Positions 59,278-64,000 of a DNA stretch of 64,000 bases are shown one piece after another. This DNA comes from an uncultured beta proteobacterium (GTDB lineage Bacteria; Pseudomonadota; Gammaproteobacteria; Burkholderiales; Burkholderiaceae_C), in assembly GCA_903938815.1 (NCBI GenBank), contig CAJAES010000069.1, positions 1 through 64,000 on the forward strand, read 5' to 3'. The number at the start of each line of letters is the position of its first letter. Positions within the stretch are counted from its first letter, which is position 1. The translations under genes and the position numbers were made by a program. The notes beneath the pieces were generated by a model that searched no databases, was not told where the DNA came from, and saw only the letters and a program-made list of their open reading frames with translations.

Positions 59278-60429
59278 TCATAGGCTGGCGCTGGCGTGCC
59301 GCACCAGCGCAGCGGCGCGCACCCCCAGAAGCCGCAGCGGGCGTGACAGGTCAACCCGCTTCAGGCACAGGCCCGCCGCATGGCGGATCGTGCCCGCCTC
59401 GGCGGTCGGCTGCGGCAGGGTCAGGTCGCGCGTGACGGTGCGGAAGTCGTCGAAGCGCAGCTTGATGCCGATGGTGCGGCCGGCGTAGCCCTTGCGCTGC
59501 AGGTCGGCCGCCACCTGCTCGCACAGGCGGGTGAAGATGGCACCCAGTTCGTCGCGGTCGCGCACGGCGTGCAGGTTGTGCTCGAACGTGGTCTCGCGGC
59601 TCATCGACACCGGCTCGTGGTGCGTCGCCACCGGCCGGTCGTCCTGGCCGTGGGCGGCTTCGTGCAGCCAGCGGCCGTAGCTGCGGCCGAACTGCTCCAC
59701 CAGCCAGCCGCGCTCGCAGGCGGCCAGCTGCCCGATGGTGGCGATGCCCAGGCCGGCCAGCCGCGCCCCCGCCTTCGGGCCGATGCCGTTGATGCGGCGC
59801 ACCGGCAGCGGCCAGATGCGCGTGGGGATCTCGGCCGCCGTCACCACGCTGAGGCCGTCGGGCTTGTCCAGCTCCGACGCCATCTTGGCCAGCAGCTTGT
59901 TCGGCGTCACGCCGATGGAGCAGCTCAGGCCGGTGGCCCGCCTCACGTTGTTGCGGATCTCCTGTGCCAGCGCCCGCACGCCGCCAGTGCTGTCGTGGCC
60001 CATGCTGTCCTGCGCGCCCGGCACATCGGTCAGGTCGATGTAGATCTCGTCGATGCCGCGGTCCTCGATCAGCGGCGCGACCTCGGCCACCGCGGCCTTG
60101 AACAGGCGCGAGTAGTGACGGTAGCGTTCGAAGTCGGTGGGCAGCAGGATGGCGTCGGGGGCGCGCAGCGCGGCCTTCATCAGCCCCATGCCGGAGTGCA
60201 CGCCGTAGTCGCGGGCGGCATAGGTGGCGGTGGTGGCCACGCCGCGGCCGGCATAGTCGCGCAGGCGGGCGAACACGCGGGCGCCGTCGGGCCCGGCCTG
60301 CGGCTGATGGCGCCGGCCGCCCCCGATGACCACGGGCAGGCCCAGCAGTTCGGGGTAACGCAGCAGTTCCACCGACGCGTAGAACGCGTCCATGTCCAGG
60401 TGTGCGATCCAGCGCGTGCGGGCTTGCAT
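59278..60429 (-). CDS. dinB: DNA polymerase IV (Y-family)
   Basis: An error-prone translesion polymerase of 383 residues. Catalytic acids: Asp in HLDMDAFYASVE and the Asp-Glu in RGIDEIYIDLTD; helix-hairpin-helix INGIGPKAGARLAGLGIATIGQL; little-finger domain with LRFDDFRTVTRDLTLP. The insertion GGGRRHQPQAGPDGARVFARLRDY after PVVIGG is longer than in E. coli DinB and recurs in Burkholderiales. No C-terminal beta-clamp motif is obvious. No clear LexA box was seen upstream. Confidence 0.95.
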   Translation of the reverse strand: MQARTRWIAHLDMDAFYASVELLRYPELLGLPVVIGGGRRHQPQAGPDGARVFARLRDYAGRGVATTATYAARDYGVHSGMGLMKAALRAPDAILLPTDFERYRHYSRLFKAAVAEVAPLIEDRGIDEIYIDLTDVPGAQDSMGHDSTGGVRALAQEIRNNVRRATGLSCSIGVTPNKLLAKMASELDKPDGLSVVTAAEIPTRIWPLPVRRINGIGPKAGARLAGLGIATIGQLAACERGWLVEQFGRSYGRWLHEAAHGQDDRPVATHHEPVSMSRETTFEHNLHAVRDRDELGAIFTRLCEQVAADLQRKGYAGRTIGIKLRFDDFRTVTRDLTLPQPTAEAGTIRHAAGLCLKRVDLSRPLRLLGVRAAALVRHASASL

Positions 60430-60507
60430 GGTGATGCCGGCATTGTCGCCATGCGCGCCCGGTTGGACGTACCATGTGCATCAACGCCGAATCAGGACTT
60501 GCTGGCC

Positions 60508-60843
60508 ATGACCGAATCCGCCGCGCAGCGCGCGCTCAGCGCCTCCACCCTGTCCCTCGTGGTGTCCTGCGCCAGCATCGTGCCCTTCCTGCCGCCGATG
60601 GTGGAAACCACCGTGGCGTCGATCCCCCGCACCGCGCTGCTGGGCATCGCCATCGCGGTGGGCATGCTGCTTCACTGGGTCTTCCTCGGCATCGCCGCAC
60701 ACCGCCTGCAGCGCTCCGTGGTCGGCTGGCTGGCGCTGGCCGTGCTGCTCTTCCCCATCGGCGGCATCGCGGCGCTGATCCTGCTCGGCTTCTTCGGCGA
60801 TGAATCGGCGGCTCGGCCGCCGGCGGCAGCCCCGGGCGCCTGA
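60508..60843 (+). CDS. Small membrane protein, unknown function
   Basis: A 111-residue protein with three hydrophobic helices (TLSLVVSCASIVPFLPPMV, ALLGIAIAVGMLLHWVFLGIAA, VVGWLALAVLLFPIGGIAALILLGFF) and a short Ala/Pro-rich tail. I do not recognise a named family. The start at ATG 60508 is supported by the length and hydrophobic pattern rather than by a strong ribosome site. It is divergent from dinB and convergent with argH. Confidence 0.65.
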   Translation: MTESAAQRALSASTLSLVVSCASIVPFLPPMVETTVASIPRTALLGIAIAVGMLLHWVFLGIAAHRLQRSVVGWLALAVLLFPIGGIAALILLGFFGDESAARPPAAAPGA

Positions 60844-60893
60844 CGTCGCTGCGGCGTGCCAGTACGCTGGGCCGCCGGGCCGCGGCCCTGGGT

Positions 60894-62294
60894 TCAGCCG
60901 GCCAGCCGCTCCCGGTGGCGCGCCACCTGCGCCAGCACCTGGCTGGGTGCGGTGCCGCCGACCACGTTGCGCGAGCGCATCGAGCCCTGCAGCGTCAGTG
61001 CGTCGGCCACGTCCGCCTCGATGGCGGGGTTGAAGCCCTGAAGCTCGGCCAGGGACAGCTCCGCCAGGTCGATGCCGCGCTGCAGCGCCACCTTCACGGC
61101 GTGCGCCACGGTCTCGTGGGCGTCGCGGAAGGGCAGGCCCTTCTTGACCAGGTAGTCGGCCAGGTCGGTTGCGGTGGCGTAGCCGCGCAGCGCGGCGCGT
61201 TCCATGGCGTCGGCCTTCACGCGGATGCCGCCCACCATCTCGGCCATGATGCGCAGGGTGTCGCGCAGCGTGTCCACGGTGTCGAAGAGCGGCTCCTTGT
61301 CTTCCTGGTTGTCCTTGTTGTAGGTCAGCGGCTGGCCCTTCATCAGGGTCAGCAGGCCCATCAGGTGGCCCACCACGCGGCCGGTCTTGCCGCGCGCGAG
61401 TTCGGCCACGTCGGGGTTGCGCTTCTGCGGCATGATGGAAGAGCCGGTGCAGTAGCGGTCGGCCAGGTCGATGAAGCCGAAGTTCTGGCTCATCCACAGC
61501 ACGATCTCCTCGCTCAGGCGCGAGACATGCACCATGCAGATGCTGGCGAAGCCGCTGAACTCGAGCGCGAAGTCGCGGTCGCTCACCGCGTCCAGGCTGT
61601 TCTGGCAGATGCCGTCGAAGCCCAGCGTCCGCGCGACGCGCTCGCGGTCCAGCGGGTAGCTGGTGCCTGCCAGTGCTGCGGCGCCCAGCGGCAGCACGTT
61701 GACCCGCTTGCGCACGTCGGCCAGGCGGTCTGCGTCACGCGCGAACATCTCCACATAGGCCAGCAGGTGGTGCGCGAAGCTCACGGGCTGGGCCACCTGC
61801 ATGTGCGTGAAGCCGGGCATCACGGTGTCGGAGTGCTCCGCCGCCAGCTCCACCAGCGCACGCTGCATGGCCACCAGCAGCGGGGCCAGCGTGTCGATTT
61901 CCGAGCGCAGCCACAGGCGCACGTCGGTGGCGACCTGGTCGTTGCGGCTGCGTCCGGTGTGCAGGCGCTTGCCCGCCAGCCCGACGAGTTCCGTCAGGCG
62001 CGCCTCGATGTTGAGGTGGACGTCCTCGAGCTCGAGCTTCCACTGGAATTCGCCGGATTCGATCTCGGCGACGATGAGCGCCATGCCGCGCTGGATGTCG
62101 GCCAGATCCTGGGCGGCGATGATGCCCTGGGCGGCCAGCATGTCGGCGTGCGCGAGGCTGCCGTCGATGTCCGCGCGCCACAGCCGCTGGTCGAAGCCGA
62201 CGCTGGCCGTGTAGCGCTGCACCAGCTCGCTCATGGGTTCGGAAAACAGGGCGGACCAGGCCTGGGCCTTGTTGGCGAGCGGATTGGTGGACAT
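60894..62294 (-). CDS. argH: Argininosuccinate lyase
   Basis: Last step of arginine synthesis: argininosuccinate to arginine and fumarate. A 466-residue fumarase-superfamily enzyme with the signature loop [12 protein letters not shown] (catalytic Ser), [13 protein letters not shown] and [12 protein letters not shown]. Its divergent neighbour is an AlgZ-type kinase gene, only 46 bp away, an order seen in other beta- and gammaproteobacteria. A GGGCCGCGGCCC palindrome lies in the 50-bp gap to the convergent small gene. Confidence 0.98.
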   Translation of the reverse strand: MSTNPLANKAQAWSALFSEPMSELVQRYTASVGFDQRLWRADIDGSLAHADMLAAQGIIAAQDLADIQRGMALIVAEIESGEFQWKLELEDVHLNIEARLTELVGLAGKRLHTGRSRNDQVATDVRLWLRSEIDTLAPLLVAMQRALVELAAEHSDTVMPGFTHMQVAQPVSFAHHLLAYVEMFARDADRLADVRKRVNVLPLGAAALAGTSYPLDRERVARTLGFDGICQNSLDAVSDRDFALEFSGFASICMVHVSRLSEEIVLWMSQNFGFIDLADRYCTGSSIMPQKRNPDVAELARGKTGRVVGHLMGLLTLMKGQPLTYNKDNQEDKEPLFDTVDTLRDTLRIMAEMVGGIRVKADAMERAALRGYATATDLADYLVKKGLPFRDAHETVAHAVKVALQRGIDLAELSLAELQGFNPAIEADVADALTLQGSMRSRNVVGGTAPSQVLAQVARHRERLAG

Positions 62295-62340
62295 CTGAAG
62301 TGGCGGTGCTTGAGTGACTCCGTATTATCGGTGGCGCCAG

Positions 62341-63489
62341 ATGCCCAACGATCCCGTCTCCGACCACGCACCGTTCGCCGACACGCGCGACAGTTCCGAG
62401 ACGCGCCCGGCCAGCGTGTGGCCCAGCACCGTGCGCCCGCTCGAGGGCGGCACCAGCACCTTCGCGGCCTCCCGTTTCGACCCTCTGGCCGAGGAGCGTG
62501 CGCGCGCCGATGCCCATGCCGCAGCGGCCTTCGATGTCTGCCACCCCGGTCTGGCGCTGCGCGCCGTGCTGGGCGTGCAGGCCGTGCTGCTGGCGGGTGC
62601 GCTGCTGGCTTCCGAGGGCGCCTGGGCGCGCACGCTGGGCGGCGTGGCGTTCGCCGGGCTGGCAGGCACCCTGTTCTGGCTGATGACGGTCTGCGCCATG
62701 GGGCCGCTGCTGCGCACGCGTGCGGGCGGCACGCGGGCGCTGGTGGCACTGGGCCTGGGGGCCGGCGCGGCCTGGGCCGGCACGGCGCCGCTGTGGGCGC
62801 TGGGCCTGGCCAACCTGCCGGGTCCAGCGCGCGGCGCGGGCCTCACGCTGGCGGGCGCGGGCCTGGCCGGCTTGCTGTGGGCGTGGCTGGACCTGCGCGC
62901 CCGCATCTGGGCGCCGGTGGATGCGCGCGTCCGTCTGGCCGAACTGCAGTCGCGCATCCGGCCGCACTTTCTCTTCAACGCGCTGAACACCGCACTGGCC
63001 CTGGTGCGCGTGGACCCGCCCCGCGCCGAGCAGGTGCTGGAGAACCTGGGCCAGCTCTTCCGCATGGCGCTCACCGATGCCGGCGCTTCCGTGTCGCTAG
63101 ACGAGGAGCTCGATCTGGCGCGCGCCTATCTCGCGATCGAGCAGGTGCGGTTCGGCCCCCGCTTGCAGCTGCGCTGGGACATCGAAGCCGGTGTCGGCCG
63201 TGCACGCGTGCCGCCGCTGATGCTGCAGCCGCTCGTGGAAAACGCCGTGCGCCACGGCGTCGAACCTTGCCCAGGCGGCGCCCGCGTCGCCGTCAGTGCC
63301 GCCCTGCGGCGTGGACAGGTCGTGGTGCAGGTCAGCAACACGCTCCCCGACGAACCCTCTGCGCCGGGCCACGGCATGGCGCTGCACAACGTGCGCGAAC
63401 GCCTGCGCCTGCTGCACGACGTGGCCGCGCAGTTCGAGACGTGGCGCGAGGGCGGCATGCACCACGCACGCATCGTGATCCCCCTGTGA
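62341..63489 (+). CDS. algZ: LytS/AlgZ-type sensor histidine kinase
   Basis: A 382-residue kinase with four hydrophobic helices (about residues 70-180) and no large periplasmic domain, then the His_kinase domain of the LytS type: phospho-His in RIRPHFLFNALN, and an ATPase domain with LQPLVENAVRHGVEP and APGHGMALHNVRERL. It pairs with the AlgR-like regulator whose ATG overlaps its stop. I chose ATG 62341; GTG 62314 would add nine residues. TATTAT at 62323-62328 could be its -10, which would exclude the GTG. AlgZ/AlgR controls alginate and twitching in Pseudomonas; the target here is unknown. Confidence 0.88.
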   Translation: MPNDPVSDHAPFADTRDSSETRPASVWPSTVRPLEGGTSTFAASRFDPLAEERARADAHAAAAFDVCHPGLALRAVLGVQAVLLAGALLASEGAWARTLGGVAFAGLAGTLFWLMTVCAMGPLLRTRAGGTRALVALGLGAGAAWAGTAPLWALGLANLPGPARGAGLTLAGAGLAGLLWAWLDLRARIWAPVDARVRLAELQSRIRPHFLFNALNTALALVRVDPPRAEQVLENLGQLFRMALTDAGASVSLDEELDLARAYLAIEQVRFGPRLQLRWDIEAGVGRARVPPLMLQPLVENAVRHGVEPCPGGARVAVSAALRRGQVVVQVSNTLPDEPSAPGHGMALHNVRERLRLLHDVAAQFETWREGGMHHARIVIPL

Positions 63490-64000
63490 TGCTGAAGATC
63501 CTGATCGTCGATGACGAAGCGCTCGCGCGAGTTCGGCTTCGAAGCCTGCTGTCCGACATCGCCGACCCACCGCACGAGGTTGCAGGCGAGGCCGAAAACG
63601 CTGCTCAGGCGCTGCACATGCTGGCGCAGCAGCCGGCCGATCTGGTGCTGCTGGACATCGGGCTGCCCGGCGAGACCGGCCTTCAACTTGCGTCGCGCTT
63701 CGCGGCCGCGCCGGGGTCGCCGGCGGTGGTGTTCGTCACGGCGCACGCCGAGCACGCGCTGGCTGCATTCGATCTCGATGCGGTGGACTACCTCACCAAG
63801 CCCGTGCGCCGCGAGCGTCTGCAGGCCGCGCTGCAGCGCGTGGCGCAGCGCCGCGCCGTGCGCGCCAGCCCGCCCGAAGACAGCCCGGTGCTGGTGGTCA
63901 GCGACCGCGGCCGCGTGCTGCGCCTGCCGCTGGCCGAGGTGCTGATCCTGAAGGCCGAGCTGAAGTACGTGACCCTGCGCACCGCCTCCCACACCTACGT
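63489..64000 (+). CDS. algR: LytTR/AlgR-type response regulator, 3'-truncated by window edge
   Basis: The first 170 residues of a DNA-binding response regulator. The receiver domain has the acidic pair in LIVDDEALAR and the phospho-acceptor D56 in LVLLDIGLPGETG, then the conserved Lys in DYLTKPVR. The LytTR DNA-binding domain begins near residue 130 (VLVVSDRGRVLRLPLAEVLILK) and runs past the end. ATG 63489 overlaps the kinase stop (TGATG), showing translational coupling. Confidence 0.92.
   Translation, partial: MLKILIVDDEALARVRLRSLLSDIADPPHEVAGEAENAAQALHMLAQQPADLVLLDIGLPGETGLQLASRFAAAPGSPAVVFVTAHAEHALAAFDLDAVDYLTKPVRRERLQAALQRVAQRRAVRASPPEDSPVLVVSDRGRVLRLPLAEVLILKAELKYVTLRTASHTY

Noticed and set aside
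59278-60429. LexA box upstream of dinB
   Set aside because: No CTGT-N8-ACAG-like sequence was found in the 78-bp divergent gap.

Overview
This 64 kb window is a chromosomal segment of a very GC-rich betaproteobacterium. The order fimV-truA-trpF-trpB-trpA-accD-folC-SPOR gene-cvpA-purF-metZ-gltX, an entericidin-type lipoprotein gene between leuC and leuD, and argH beside an AlgZ/AlgR pair are all familiar from Burkholderiales; a Comamonadaceae or Rubrivivax/Leptothrix-like lineage is my inference. Nearly all DNA is coding. I saw no prophage, transposase, CRISPR array or rRNA. The only gene-free stretch over 300 bases without an RNA gene lies at 5870-6358.

Layout. (1) 1-2900: the end of selD, an aldo/keto reductase and an RlmN-like radical SAM enzyme. 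(2) 2961-12199: a GntR/FCD regulator facing a propionyl-CoA to succinyl-CoA operon (methylmalonyl-CoA mutase, MeaB GTPase, PccB, PccA, VOC protein, DUF533 protein). A pair of large inverted hairpin repeats interrupts it between mutase and meaB. (3) 12253-16773: leuC-entericidin-leuD-leuB, then asd. (4) 16986-30683: fimV, truA, trpFBA, accD, folC, a SPOR protein, cvpA, purF, metZ and gltX, mostly with overlapping ends. (5) 30736-31087: tRNA-Ala, tRNA-Glu and tRNA-Asp, then a clear terminator. (6) 31284-34429: an 8-oxoguanine-deaminase-like amidohydrolase, a CYTH protein and the Mrp/ApbC Fe-S carrier. (7) 34502-49192: a formate dehydrogenase regulon built as a divergon. (8) 49240-60843: a MetE-like protein, PanE, DUF962, dCTP deaminase, a zinc metallopeptidase, an alpha-hydroxy-acid oxidase with a TRAP transporter, DUF454, a cupredoxin-like protein, DinB and small proteins. 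(9) 60894-64000: argH facing an AlgZ/AlgR-type two-component system cut by the window end.

The most interesting part is the formate dehydrogenase divergon. Rightward it encodes a small Tat-signal protein, a cysteine-type catalytic subunit, a four-cluster ferredoxin subunit, a lipoprotein, a cytochrome b subunit, a small exported protein and FdhD. Leftward it encodes DUF3305 and DUF3306 proteins, a large polyferredoxin, a TorD-type chaperone, MobA, and an NtrC-type response regulator with its histidine kinase. The regulator keeps Walker A and B but has lost the GAFTGA loop needed to work with sigma-54. The shared intergenic region carries a perfect TTGTCGCA/TGCGACAA dyad plus a third half-site just upstream of a sigma-70-like promoter. 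Together these suggest a sigma-54-independent NtrC-family switch for formate oxidation.

Other items worth checking are the inverted hairpin pair at 5970-6273, whose stems differ by pairing-preserving substitutions; a perfect palindrome over the mutase promoter; and a 13-bp inverted repeat that contains the stop codons of two convergent genes.
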